A stretch of DNA of 64,000 nucleotides from assembly GCF_030815975.1 (NCBI RefSeq), contig NZ_JAUSXL010000002.1, positions 3,460,501 through 3,524,500 on the forward strand, in the 5' to 3' direction. The DNA comes from Variovorax paradoxus. Its GTDB lineage: Bacteria > Pseudomonadota > Gammaproteobacteria > Burkholderiales > Burkholderiaceae_C. Every line of letters begins with the position of its first letter. Position 1 is the stretch's first letter. This document shows, one piece after another, positions 11,414-20,281 of this stretch. The notes beneath the pieces were generated by a model. It was not told the origin of the DNA. It saw only the letters and a list, made by a program, of their open reading frames with translations, and did no database searches. The position numbers and the translations under genes were made by a program.

Positions 11414-11593
11414 ATGGCAGATGACAAGAGCAAACCGGGCGGCCAGGACCGCACACGCATCAACGTGAACGAGGACTACGAACTGCGCGACTGGTCGAAG
11501 AAGCTCGGCGTCACGCCCGAGCAGTTGAAGGCCGCGGTCAAGGCCGTCGGCACCAGTGCCGAGGCGGTCGAAAAGCATCTCAAGGGCAAATAG
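11414..11593 (+). CDS. DUF3606 family small protein
   Basis: 59 residues, MADDKSKPGGQDRTRINVNEDYELRDWSKKLGVTPEQLKAAVKAVG onward by eye; the ELRDWSKKLGVTPEQL helix-rich core is the DUF3606 hallmark. The ATG at 11414 follows an AGGAGA-type ribosome-binding site. Function is unknown. These proteins are common in proteobacteria and often sit near DNA-repair or stress genes, as here between ligD and ku on the opposite strand. Confidence 0.8.
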   Translation: MADDKSKPGGQDRTRINVNEDYELRDWSKKLGVTPEQLKAAVKAVGTSAEAVEKHLKGK

Positions 11594-11608
11594 AGGGCGT
11601 TGATCGCG

Positions 11609-12481
11609 CTAGGTGCCTTCGTCGCCCGAGGGTGCCTGCGACTCGCGCGTGAGGCGCCGGTAGGCGCTGAAGTGCCGCAGGGCGGCCTGGGGATCTTCAA
11701 GCTGCTCGTGCAGCCGCCCCAGGTTGTAGTGGGCATCCGCTAGCCCCGGGTCGAGTTCGAGCGCGCGGGCATAAGCCTGCGCCGCGGCCGCGAGCTGGCC
11801 CGCATCCTCCAGCGCAATGGCGTAGTTGAAGTGCATGGGCGCGGAGTCCGCGATGGTTGGAAGCGCCTTCTCGTACAGCTGGACCGCCTCGGCGCAGCGG
11901 TGGGTGTCGCACAGCAGCGCTCCGAGGTTCAGGACGGCGTCCACGAAATCGGGTGCGGCCTCGAGGGCCGACCTGTACGCCGCTTCGGCGCCTGCCGGGT
12001 CGGTTTCCTCCAGCGATGCACCGAGGTTCACGAGCGCCTCGGGGGTCTGGTCGGTGACGCTCGCGGGCTTCTCGGGGGTCCTCGGATCGATGAAGGCGAG
12101 CTCCCCACCGTTCGACGTCACCTCGAAATCCATCAGCATCTGCCCCGAGGTCGCCTCCCAGGTGCTGTCCCTTGTCCGCACGGCGACCTCCTCGCCCACG
12201 GCGGAAATGCGCAGGCCCGTGAGTGGCAGCTCTCGCGGCAGGGAGGCCCTGAGGCTTTGCAGCGAGCGCAGGATCTTGCGAGGGGGGATGTGTGCCTGCT
12301 GGAGGTCGTAGGCCGTGCGCAGGAGCATGACGTCCCGGAACTCGAAGCGATGCTCGTTGCGGCGCCCGCGGGTCGGCGACACGAAGCCTGCACGCACCAG
12401 GCGATCGATGATCGCCCTCGAGATGCCCAGCATCTGCTGGACCCTTCGAACGGTGTAGCCTTCGCTCGCCTCGGACTTCAC
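11609..12481 (-). CDS. MerR-type HTH protein with TPR repeats, coupled to ku
   Basis: 290 residues. An N-terminal winged HTH of MerR style (YTVRRVQQMLGISRAIIDRLVRAGFVSPTRG) is followed by a linker region and three to four tetratricopeptide repeats (from about residue 155: ALVNLGASLEE, AVLNLGALLCD, MHFNYAIALEDAGQ, AHYNLGRLHEQ). The GTG start at 12481-12479 overlaps the ku stop as GTGA, indicating translational coupling. It is probably a regulator or adaptor of the NHEJ genes, but no target is shown. Cytoplasmic; no signal peptide. Confidence 0.8.
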   Translation of the reverse strand: MKSEASEGYTVRRVQQMLGISRAIIDRLVRAGFVSPTRGRRNEHRFEFRDVMLLRTAYDLQQAHIPPRKILRSLQSLRASLPRELPLTGLRISAVGEEVAVRTRDSTWEATSGQMLMDFEVTSNGGELAFIDPRTPEKPASVTDQTPEALVNLGASLEETDPAGAEAAYRSALEAAPDFVDAVLNLGALLCDTHRCAEAVQLYEKALPTIADSAPMHFNYAIALEDAGQLAAAAQAYARALELDPGLADAHYNLGRLHEQLEDPQAALRHFSAYRRLTRESQAPSGDEGT

Positions 12482-13413
12482 TTCTTCGCTCGTGCGCGGG
12501 AGGGCGCCGGGGCGGGAGCTGGGGTGCTCGCCGGCGCGCGGCGTGCCGACTTGCGCTCCTTCGCCTCCAGCATCGGCGTGACGTTGGTCCGCGCCGACTT
12601 GGCGGCCGGCTTGCCCGACCGATCTCCGCCCGAGGCGGCCTTGCTGCCGAGGCTGGCCTTCAGCGCATCCATCAGGTCGATGACCTGGCCGCTGGTGGCA
12701 TCCTCGGTGTGGGCGGAGGCCACGATCTGCTTGCCGGCGATCTTCTCGTCGATGGCCGCGAGGACCCGTTGCTTCTCCTCGTCCTCGAACTGGGTCGGAT
12801 CGAAGGTCTCCTGCGAGATCTGTTCGATGAGCTGGAGCGCGAGCTGCAACTCGGCCGGCGCGACCGTGACTTTTTCGATGTCCAGGTCCCGCAGGGAGCG
12901 GACCTCGTCGGCGTACAGGAGCTGCTGCAGGATGAGACCGTCCTCGACGGGGCGGACCTGCACGACATGCTGCTTGGCCTTCCATGCCCACTTCGCCAGC
13001 GCGCAGCGGCCGCTCTTGCGCATCGCGTCGGCGAGCAGCGCATAGGGCTTGCCGCCGCGCTTGTCCGGCGCCAGCAGATAGGCCTTGTCGTAGAACACCG
13101 GGTCGATGGTCTTGATCGGGACAAAGGCCACGATCTCGATGACGTGGCTGCTCCCCTCCTCGAGGGCCTTCAGCTCCTCGGGAGTGAAGAGGACGAAATG
13201 GTCCTTCTCGAACTCGTAGCCCTTGACCATCTCCGATCGCTCGACCACTTTGCGGGTCTTCTCGGAGATGTACTGCTGCTTCACGCGCTCGCCCTTCTTG
13301 GTGAGCATGTTGAAGCGGATTTCGCTGGAGCTCTCCGTGGCGGAGTAGAGGCGCACGGGGATCGAGACCAGGCCGAAGCTGAGCGTGAGCGACGCGATCG
13401 AACGGGCTGCCAT
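12478..13413 (-). CDS. ku: Non-homologous end-joining protein Ku
   Basis: 311 residues. Bacterial Ku forms a homodimer ring that binds DNA ends and recruits LigD. The core starts MAARSIASLTLSFGLVSIPVRLYSATES, and the LLYADEVRSL block is characteristic. The C-terminal extension (about 255-311) is rich in Lys, Ala and Pro, as in Ku proteins whose basic tail aids DNA binding and LigD stimulation. The downstream HTH-TPR gene overlaps its stop. Confidence 0.95.
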   Translation of the reverse strand: MAARSIASLTLSFGLVSIPVRLYSATESSSEIRFNMLTKKGERVKQQYISEKTRKVVERSEMVKGYEFEKDHFVLFTPEELKALEEGSSHVIEIVAFVPIKTIDPVFYDKAYLLAPDKRGGKPYALLADAMRKSGRCALAKWAWKAKQHVVQVRPVEDGLILQQLLYADEVRSLRDLDIEKVTVAPAELQLALQLIEQISQETFDPTQFEDEEKQRVLAAIDEKIAGKQIVASAHTEDATSGQVIDLMDALKASLGSKAASGGDRSGKPAAKSARTNVTPMLEAKERKSARRAPASTPAPAPAPSRARAKK

Positions 13414-13847
13414 GCGGACTCCTCAACGCCTTTAAAGGCGAAACGCCGCCTGCCCGACGCAGGCGAGAGAAGATGCTAGGCCTCGGTATTGCAGCGCGTC
13501 AATGGCCGACAGCTCCATGGTCCGTAGGAGAACTTCTGCCTCACAGCTGCGAAAGGGCAACCACCTCGTGCGGAAACATAAGGATAGGAAGCACTGGGTT
13601 TTCCGCTTTGTAGCGATTGCTGTCCGTTGAGTCCGCGGCGCCAACGTCAGCTCTGTGACCGATTGCTGCCACTGAAGCGCTGACCAGGCATCAACGTTCG
13701 TGACACGGTGCCTCAGGCTTCTCCATGTCCGTGCGTCGGACTGGTCAAAAAAATGAACTCGTCACGGGAGGGATCAACGCCCCACCGCTTGGTCACCGTT
13801 CGCTGCGATGTTAAAGCCTCGCCGTGTGCTCGCTCCGATAATGCCGT
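13414..13847. other. Intergenic region between ku and the nuclease gene
   Basis: 434 bp separating the divergent ku and nuclease genes; it should hold both promoters. It is visibly less GC-rich than the flanking NHEJ genes. No RNA gene, repeat or further ORF was recognised. Confidence 0.4.
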
Positions 13848-14745
13848 ATGCCAACCCTCGCCGACTTCCGCATGCCACCGCCCAGATCGTGGGACGAATT
13901 CGAGGCCATTGTGTGCTCCGCAGCGAAGAATCGTTGGGGAAACCCTGAATTCACTCGCCATGGCAGGCAAGGCCAGCGGCAGAACGGCGTAGATGTCTTC
14001 GGCCAGGATGACAAGGGCCGCTTGGTGGGCCTTCAGTGTAAGAACACTCTGGATGGTCTCACGGACGCAACTATCAGCGCCGAGGTGGAGAAGGCCGAGT
14101 CTTTCAAGCCTGCGCTCCAACAGCTTTTCGTGGTTACCACCGCCGACACAGACAAGCACTTGCAGGAATTCGTGCGCGAATTGTCTGAGCAGCGTTTAAA
14201 GGCCGGCAGCTTCGAGGTCGCCGTCCTGTTTTGGCCAGACGTCTGGCTCGATCTGACGCGCGACGAGTCCAGGCTGTTTCAGCACTATCCCCATCTGCGC
14301 GGCGGGGCGGTCGCTGCACAAGAGCCCTCGCACGACCAGCGCCTGTACGACGCCCTCAAAAGCCACTCTCGGGTTCGAGCCGGCGATAAGACTCCTTCGC
14401 GACCACGATTTCGGGGGGCCGTTTCAACGCAACGCAATCCAGCCACTTTTCGACTTCTACGAAACCTGGGACTCTCCTGAGAAGCAGTTTATCGACAAGG
14501 AGTTGCAGGCAGGCCTCGAGGCGCTCTACAAGGCCGCGGCCGAGCTATCTGACCACCTTGTGGAAAAGACCGTTCCCGTCGGAAACGGTACCTTCGCGTC
14601 CGTGTTTCCGGACAGTCTCAGAGCTCTCGGCCCTCGGCCCGACTGGGTGAGAGAAGAGGCGCGCGTGCTCAATGAACAGGCCCACTTGTTCGTTCCGCTC
14701 TACGAGCAGTTCGTGCTTAGGTGCCGCGACAAGCTCGTCCGCTAG
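13848..14745 (+). pseudogene. PD-(D/E)XK-type endonuclease, frameshifted
   Basis: The first reading frame encodes a restriction-nuclease-like domain: WDEFEAIV with a Glu, then NGVDVFG (Asp) and LVGLQCK (Gln-x-Lys), which reads as the PD-(D/E)XK active-site order. After about residue 170 this frame degenerates. The neighbouring frame continues from GFEPAIRLLRDHDFGG to a natural end at 14745 (CRDKLVR). Removing one A from the AAAA run at 14358-14361 restores a single ~298-residue protein reading ...DALKATLGFEP. It is either a recent inactivation or a sequencing indel. It is convergent with the Gabija-like helicase and may be part of the same defence island. The exact family was not identified. 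Confidence 0.65.
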
Positions 14746-14760
14746 GTGCCGGACGATCGC

Positions 14761-16188
14761 CTATCGAGCGCGCACCGGCGTAAGGACTGGGGTTGGCGAG
14801 CAGACAACGACATGGCGCGCACCGCGCGTTAACGCGACGTACAAGTTCTGAGCCGTCATCAGTTCCGGATGAAGGACAACTGCGACGTCTGCCTCGAGCC
14901 CTTTGAGCAGGAGAGTGCTTCCCACGGAGCGTCGCGCAATCGGGCGTCCACGGTGACGGTTGCGCTCGCGGGCCTGGACCGCGGCGCTCAGCAGATCGAT
15001 CTCGCCACTCGCAGCAGCCTGCATGGCTGATTGGCAGCCATGCAGCACCTCAGGGCGGTACACGCGGGAGCCAGGCTGGTTTGAGAGGGCCTCTAAAACG
15101 CGCAGCGCGCGTTTCAGGGTCGGCTCCGCGACGAACGCTACGGCCTCTGCCTCAGTTGGTGTCGGCGGAGTCCGCGCTCTCCCATTCCGCAAAGACTCGA
15201 CGCGCGGCAGTAAGGCTGCGGGGCCGACGCCGGTCATTACGCTCGATGCGAACTCGGCGAGTTGCGACAACGGTTCCGCACCTTGCAGGTCGAACTGCCC
15301 AGCAAAATTCACAAGGTCGCGTAGATCGACGGACTCGACGGTCATCGCGCCGGGGGTCTGACTCGTGACCTGATAGCGTCCTTGCGCGTTGATGGCATCG
15401 CCGATGATAAGCACGGTCCCCTGTGCATTGGGAGCGTTGGTCCGAGCTGCGAAAAGGCGCTGCTGAACTTCAGTTCCTGCATTGAGCTGTACCCAGCGAA
15501 CCTCGGCCGGCGCAGTACGCAGGTCAACCGGTTGCCCCGCCTGCAGCTGCTGCCTAACCGCGAGCAACCACTGCCCGAGATTTTCTGCACCAGCAAGGCG
15601 CCACCGCCATGGCGTATCGAGCTGACCGGCGCCCGGAAAGTCAACCTGGACCTCGTTGTCCCAATGGACCAGGCGATTCGCGCCGAATCCGAAGATCGCC
15701 TGCATCGGATCACCGAGCACGCAGGTCGGCAGCGTCTGCGCAAGCCCAGAGACGACGGCGTGCTGGACCACGTTGCAGTCTTGGTACTCGTCGACGAGCA
15801 GCCTCGCATACGTCGCTCGCAGCGGCTGGACAAGGTGACCCGCCGCTAGCAGCCGCCTGGCGGCTTCGCGAATCGCCGGGTAGTCCGTGCCGGGACGGTG
15901 CAACTCCAGAATTTCAGGGTTGTGACCGCTCCTCGCGGGAAACCTCGCGATCAGCCTCATCGCGAAGCCGTCGATTGTTGAGACGCGGTATGCGGCAGCT
16001 GAAACGCCCGCTCGCTTCAGCCTCGTGCGTAGAGCCGTCACGCCCGCGTTTGTGTGCGTAAGAACAAGTATCGGCCGCGGCTGCGTGTGGGATGCGAGGG
16101 TCTCGGCGATCAACTGCGTCTTCCCGCAACCTGCAGGAGCCGTGACCGAGCCCCTCCCGATGGCGAAAAGGTCGATTTCAGGCGGCAC
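14761..16188 (-). CDS. gajB: UvrD/PcrA-like helicase, Gabija GajB-like
   Basis: 475 residues, close to known GajB length. The Walker A motif is APAGCGKTQ (about 17-25), with LVLTHTNAGVTALRTRL as superfamily 1 motif Ia and LLVDEYQDCN as motif II. CVLGDPMQAIFGF is motif III, and VALTRGA near the C-terminus is motif VI. The ATG lies inside the end of the upstream OLD nuclease gene (11-bp overlap), so the pair is translationally linked. OLD nuclease plus UvrD-like helicase is the Gabija anti-phage architecture; by established knowledge GajB cooperates with GajA after sensing nucleotide depletion or DNA ends. The symbol is by analogy. Confidence 0.82.
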   Translation of the reverse strand: MPPEIDLFAIGRGSVTAPAGCGKTQLIAETLASHTQPRPILVLTHTNAGVTALRTRLKRAGVSAAAYRVSTIDGFAMRLIARFPARSGHNPEILELHRPGTDYPAIREAARRLLAAGHLVQPLRATYARLLVDEYQDCNVVQHAVVSGLAQTLPTCVLGDPMQAIFGFGANRLVHWDNEVQVDFPGAGQLDTPWRWRLAGAENLGQWLLAVRQQLQAGQPVDLRTAPAEVRWVQLNAGTEVQQRLFAARTNAPNAQGTVLIIGDAINAQGRYQVTSQTPGAMTVESVDLRDLVNFAGQFDLQGAEPLSQLAEFASSVMTGVGPAALLPRVESLRNGRARTPPTPTEAEAVAFVAEPTLKRALRVLEALSNQPGSRVYRPEVLHGCQSAMQAAASGEIDLLSAAVQARERNRHRGRPIARRSVGSTLLLKGLEADVAVVLHPELMTAQNLYVALTRGARHVVVCSPTPVLTPVRAR

Positions 16189-17920
16189 TGGTGAAGGCCC
16201 AGAGTTGGTCAGTTACCGCCTTAAAGCCAGGCTCAGCTTGGTCAAGCATTGGCCAGACAACATCCTTCGCGACCTCTTGATAGGTGGTCAACGACTTGAA
16301 CCATCCGTTGTTCCGGATTCGTGAGGCGGCGCCGAGTAGTTCCCGAGTGGCGACCTGATAGGCTCCACGTTGGCGTTCAGCCCTGATGTCAGCCAGAGCG
16401 CGCTGGCCCTGGGACCTCGTCCGGATGTGGTCGTTCATCAAGTCGACGCCGGCCAACTCCTCGGCTTTCATTAGAAGCGCGTCGAGAGCGGCGTCAGGGA
16501 GGTAGCGGAACATCTCGTCCTCAAGCGTCAAACCCGGCCGCCACGTAAGCACCTGACCGCCAGCGGCCACGAACGCCTCCGGCACACCCGGCGCACACGG
16601 TTTGTCAGCGTCCACGAACACAAGCACTCGATAGCCCAGATTCAGCAGCGCTGTACCTCGCGCAAAACTGTTGTCCGGACTCCCCCCGCCCGCGTTGACG
16701 TACGACCCGCCGAGGGCCAGGAACGAGCGTGCTCCTGCGTGCGACCAGGCCTGATCAAGTCCACGAGCGAACCCGACCTCACTAGCTCCCTCGCACACGA
16801 TGGCGGACCTTGCCAGAAAAGCCTCTGGATCAGCACGAAGCGTGCTCTGCACCTCGTTGCTGGTTCCTGCGAGCTTGACGACGTGGTGGCCACCCATGGA
16901 TCGGACAACGAACAGTTGACTGCCAGACAGCTCGCGCAGCGCGACGGGCGAGTGCGTGGTTAAGAACACCTGTAGTGGTGGTGCCGCCGCCTCTTTCGCC
17001 CCCAACGAATCAAGGAACCGCATGAGCCGATGAGGCTCAAGCCCGTGCTCGACTTCATCAACCAGCGCAATTGGTGCTGTGCCAGCCGCCGCCCGTTGAA
17101 GGCCTGCCACGAGCAGCCGCGAGGATCCCGTCCCAAGCGAACGGAGCGGAATGCCAGTCTCTCCGTGCAAGGCGATGGCGCCATCGCCAATTGACACGGA
17201 ATGGGCGTCCAGGAGCGCCTGAGGCATGGCCCCAACCGGAACGCCCAGACTGTTGGCGGTCTGCCGGACCACCTCCAACGTCTGGCTGAGATGGGCGGCT
17301 GCCTGGTTTCCGAAGTTCGCCCTCGCCTGTCTTGCTGCGCGCGCGAGCTCAGCGCCCAGTTCGACCCGTTCGTCTGTAATGCGGTTGAGGACCGAGCTAC
17401 GGCTCCAGGACAAGTTGGAGCTCGCAAAGCTTCCGATGCGGGCCGGTACCAAGGCGGAGCGCTCTTTCCAGGGCAGCGTGCGTTCGAGCCGCTGTTGCTC
17501 CGCACGCACGGAGAAGAGCGACCAAGTGGGTTCCAGATCGGCTGCCACCTGCAGGCGAAGCGTGATGACGGTCTCGATGCCTACCCCAGGTTCATCCTCC
17601 ACCAAGCCGATCACTGGGTTGAAGCCTCTCAAGAACTCGCCGTAGACATCAATGTCCATAAGCGAAGCGGGCAGTTCCCCCAGCGTCACGCAGATGGTGA
17701 TTGGCACGTCGACATTCATGGCGAAGAAGTCCATGTCCCCCAGTGCGCTGGTGCGACGGGCACCGAGGCAGAGGTCAATGGCATCGAGAATCGTGGACTT
17801 GCCGCTGTCCCCGGGTCCGATGAGACAGTTGACGCCAGCGGACGGTGCCCAGTTGAGCGACTGGATGGACCGGAAGTTTTGAATTTCAAGGCGTCGGATG
17901 CGGGGCAAGAGCAACTCCAA
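16178..17920 (-). CDS. gajA: OLD-family ATPase-TOPRIM nuclease, Gabija GajA-like
   Basis: 580 residues, matching GajA length. The N-terminal ABC-type ATPase has Walker A GPGDSGKS (35-42), a signature-like SLGTGSSRLL (about 261-270), Walker B IALVDEVEHG (284-293) and an H-loop TTHSP (about 321-325). The C-terminal TOPRIM domain has the conserved Glu in VCEGASE (375-381) and the Asp pair in VFVDADK (434-440). Class 2 OLD proteins are defined by a neighbouring UvrD-like helicase, present here. GajA is a sequence-specific DNA nicking endonuclease restrained by nucleotides in characterised systems; that behaviour is inferred, not shown, for this copy. Confidence 0.85.
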   Translation of the reverse strand: MELLLPRIRRLEIQNFRSIQSLNWAPSAGVNCLIGPGDSGKSTILDAIDLCLGARRTSALGDMDFFAMNVDVPITICVTLGELPASLMDIDVYGEFLRGFNPVIGLVEDEPGVGIETVITLRLQVAADLEPTWSLFSVRAEQQRLERTLPWKERSALVPARIGSFASSNLSWSRSSVLNRITDERVELGAELARAARQARANFGNQAAAHLSQTLEVVRQTANSLGVPVGAMPQALLDAHSVSIGDGAIALHGETGIPLRSLGTGSSRLLVAGLQRAAAGTAPIALVDEVEHGLEPHRLMRFLDSLGAKEAAAPPLQVFLTTHSPVALRELSGSQLFVVRSMGGHHVVKLAGTSNEVQSTLRADPEAFLARSAIVCEGASEVGFARGLDQAWSHAGARSFLALGGSYVNAGGGSPDNSFARGTALLNLGYRVLVFVDADKPCAPGVPEAFVAAGGQVLTWRPGLTLEDEMFRYLPDAALDALLMKAEELAGVDLMNDHIRTRSQGQRALADIRAERQRGAYQVATRELLGAASRIRNNGWFKSLTTYQEVAKDVVWPMLDQAEPGFKAVTDQLWAFTSAA

Positions 17921-18071
17921 GGGATAGTAATTGTCAGCTTTTCGGGACGTGCCATGGCCAAGGTGCCAGTTCCGACCCGATGTACGCGAGTTGTTGCGGA
18001 CTGCCTGCTGGTAATGGCTGAGACGACACTGACCGGCAATGACCGCTCAGACGACTCGCTGAACGGGTAGC

Positions 18072-19574
18072 CTACAGCTGTTCTGCATACATGCGCAGGA
18101 TGCGTTTGTTCCCCGCACAGTGAGGGCAGTAGTCTCCGTGCAACACGCCGGTGCCTTGGCAAGGTGGGCATTTCACCAAGTCGAACGGAGTTAGATCTAG
18201 ACGCTCCACAGCGATTGCAGGCATCTTTCCTTCGCCTCCGCATGGGGGGCAGTCGTTGTCAAGGAAGGAGCCCGACCCGCCGCACAGCGGACAAGGCTGT
18301 AGATCGTACTTAGACACTTCGACCATATCCGCGCTACGGCGCGGCATCGCTCGTTCGCCATGGCATTCTGGACAGGTCTCTCCCTCGTAGCGCCCATCAC
18401 CCTCGCACAGCGGGCACTTAACTTCGTCGTACTGCGAGAGGTCCACTCGATTGGCCGCCCAAGCAGGCATCTCGCCCTCTGCTCCGCACTCTGGACAATC
18501 CTCGCCCTGCCAGCGCCTGGCCCCCTCGCACAAGGGACACTGGACCATCTCGAATTCGGTGAAGTCAATCCTATCGGCGATTCGCTTCTCGAATTGACCC
18601 TCGCCTCCACACGCAGGGCAGGACTCGCTTTCGTGGCGGCCAGAGCCATTGCAAAGCCGGCAGGCAATAAGCTCGAAGTCACTCAGGTCAATCTTCATCC
18701 CTTCCGCCACGGCACCGTCACCGCTGCACACTGGACACTCGTAGCCGTTGTGAGTTTTTGACCCGTGGCATAGCGGGCAAGAGACCAGTCCGCTCTTCTC
18801 CAAGAACTCAACTTCGTAGGCCGCCGCTGCCGCCAACTGGTCTTCGATGCCGGCCGAGGAACCACCTGCAGCCTCCAAGTCGTTCGCCATCTGCGTCAGT
18901 AGGGGCTGAACCTCCGCGACCTTTGATTGCGAAGCTAGCTGGGGAAGCAGCGTTAAGGTCTGAGTGGCCAGCTGCTCGAACGCATGAACTTCGACACTCG
19001 TCTTCGCCGAAATTAGTTGCCTGTGCATGAGCTTGCACAACGACAACGTCGCTGCGATCTGAATCCCAATTTCAGCCTGCCCTAGCCAAGCAGCACGTCG
19101 GAAGTGCTGCAGGCCGATCTTCAATCCGACAATGGTTTCGTTATCGGCGCCTTTCGGACCAAATGAACCGTTATCGAGCTTGGTGTGATGGTTGGCACAT
19201 AGCCAGATCAGATTGTGAGGATGGTTGTTTTTGCTGATGTGCACCGGCTCAATGTGAGCCGCTTCTCCAGCCTGGCCGGAGGTCTTGCAAAGGGCACACT
19301 CCAAGTTCGCCTCCACGCGAATCTCATTCCTGATCTGTTCGGGCATGCCCGGCCGCGATTTGCCGGAAGGAACTGGCCACGGGGCGCGCAGCCATTTGTC
19401 GTAGGCACGCAGTTCTGCCCCCTCGAAGTGGTAGACGCCGTCGACCTCCTTCGACGCGGAAAGACGTCGCTTGTCTTTCCACTTTACTTGGTGGCCTACC
19501 ATGTGCCGGAGGAGCTCCGGCGACATGCGCAGCAACGCGGCTGCTTGGTACTGATTCAAGAGGTTGGCGTCCAT
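18072..19574 (-). CDS. HTH-HNH endonuclease with six DnaJ-like zinc modules
   Basis: 500 residues. The N-terminus looks like an HTH (QYQAAALLRMSPELLRHMV). A HNH nuclease core follows: CALC at 93-96, AAHIEPVHIS near 105-114, N121, and LCANHH at 125-130. A helical middle (about 150-280) leads to six consecutive ~41-residue modules (about 288-500). Each has CPLCxG, then CPxCxG about 9 residues later, then an acidic hydrophobic linker ending DLSDFEL-like. The CxxCxGxG pattern is that of the DnaJ zinc domain, but the array is far longer than in DnaJ. The gene lies 151 bp upstream of the GajA-like gene on the same strand, so it may be an accessory defence nuclease. No named family was recognised for the whole protein. 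Confidence 0.7.
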   Translation of the reverse strand: MDANLLNQYQAAALLRMSPELLRHMVGHQVKWKDKRRLSASKEVDGVYHFEGAELRAYDKWLRAPWPVPSGKSRPGMPEQIRNEIRVEANLECALCKTSGQAGEAAHIEPVHISKNNHPHNLIWLCANHHTKLDNGSFGPKGADNETIVGLKIGLQHFRRAAWLGQAEIGIQIAATLSLCKLMHRQLISAKTSVEVHAFEQLATQTLTLLPQLASQSKVAEVQPLLTQMANDLEAAGGSSAGIEDQLAAAAAYEVEFLEKSGLVSCPLCHGSKTHNGYECPVCSGDGAVAEGMKIDLSDFELIACRLCNGSGRHESESCPACGGEGQFEKRIADRIDFTEFEMVQCPLCEGARRWQGEDCPECGAEGEMPAWAANRVDLSQYDEVKCPLCEGDGRYEGETCPECHGERAMPRRSADMVEVSKYDLQPCPLCGGSGSFLDNDCPPCGGEGKMPAIAVERLDLTPFDLVKCPPCQGTGVLHGDYCPHCAGNKRILRMYAEQL

Positions 19575-20281
19575 CGACTACTGTTATCGTGCGTTAGACC
19601 ACAAGAGACGCCAGGCGGCAGCCCCGCGTCACGTTTTGGTCGGGCATGGCCCGACGCCTTGAATCCTATCTGCTGGCAGCGGTCCTTCCGCTGCGCTGGC
19701 GAGTCGTAGTCAGCGCCGCCGGAGCTCGGCGGGGCATATGCACGGCCGCTCAGGCTGTTAGGAACAGACAGGTATTGCCGTCGACCGGCTAATCCTCAAA
19801 GGCCAGGAAGCACCGATCGTCACGAACAGTGCTGATGTTTTGATTGTCGCCGAGGTCGCAGAGGATCAAGTCTGAGCGATCAGGCCGTTCAGGATGCATC
19901 GTCGGTGGCTGACCGTCCGCTCCCGTCAAGGCCAGTCATCGAGCGCTCGAGAGCGACGGACCGCAGTCAGTCTGGAGCGGGCATACCTGAAGGGCGGCTA
20001 CGCAGCGGTTGCCGCCAGTCAAAGCCTAAAGCTGGATGGCGGCGCTTGGCTGGTTGCGAACGTTCAATGCTGCCGTTCGGTTTGATGGCGCTCGAGGCGC
20101 ATCGCTTTGTCCGGTGCCTACACCCATGCCGCCCGCACTGCTGCAGACGATGTCTTTACGCTCGGAGTGAACGGACCGAACTTGTCCTGCAACCCCGCGG
20201 GAGTCGCCGAACGGTCGCAGAGCAACCCAGCTGCTCGCAAGTCAGATGCTCCGGCCGCGATTAAAGTATCTGATTGTTAAG
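19575..20281. other. Non-coding spacer carrying the left cassette repeat
   Basis: About 700 bp without a credible gene, between the divergent HNH gene and the metallophosphoesterase gene. It contains the left copy of the 46-bp direct repeat (19967-20012). Small ORFs cross it but show no family similarity or ribosome-binding site. Confidence 0.5.
19967..20012. repeat. 46-bp direct repeat, left copy
   Basis: Begins TCAGTCTGGAGCGGGCA and ends GCGGTTGC. It matches 26789-26834 in the same orientation with one difference (T versus C at the 18th base). The two copies bracket the five-gene GTPase operon. Confidence 0.9.

Noticed and set aside
8754..11468. 904-codon plus-strand ORF opposite ligD
   Set aside because: Antisense shadow; the minus strand carries all LigD domain motifs.
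17980..18060. Sequence TGACCGCTCAGACG resembling the flank of the 46-bp repeat
   Set aside because: Only a dozen bases match and the core of the repeat is absent.
19894..20264. Two ORFs (63 and 119 codons) around the left 46-bp repeat
   Set aside because: Their frames run through the repeat; the right copy has no equivalent ORF, so they are not conserved coding sequence.
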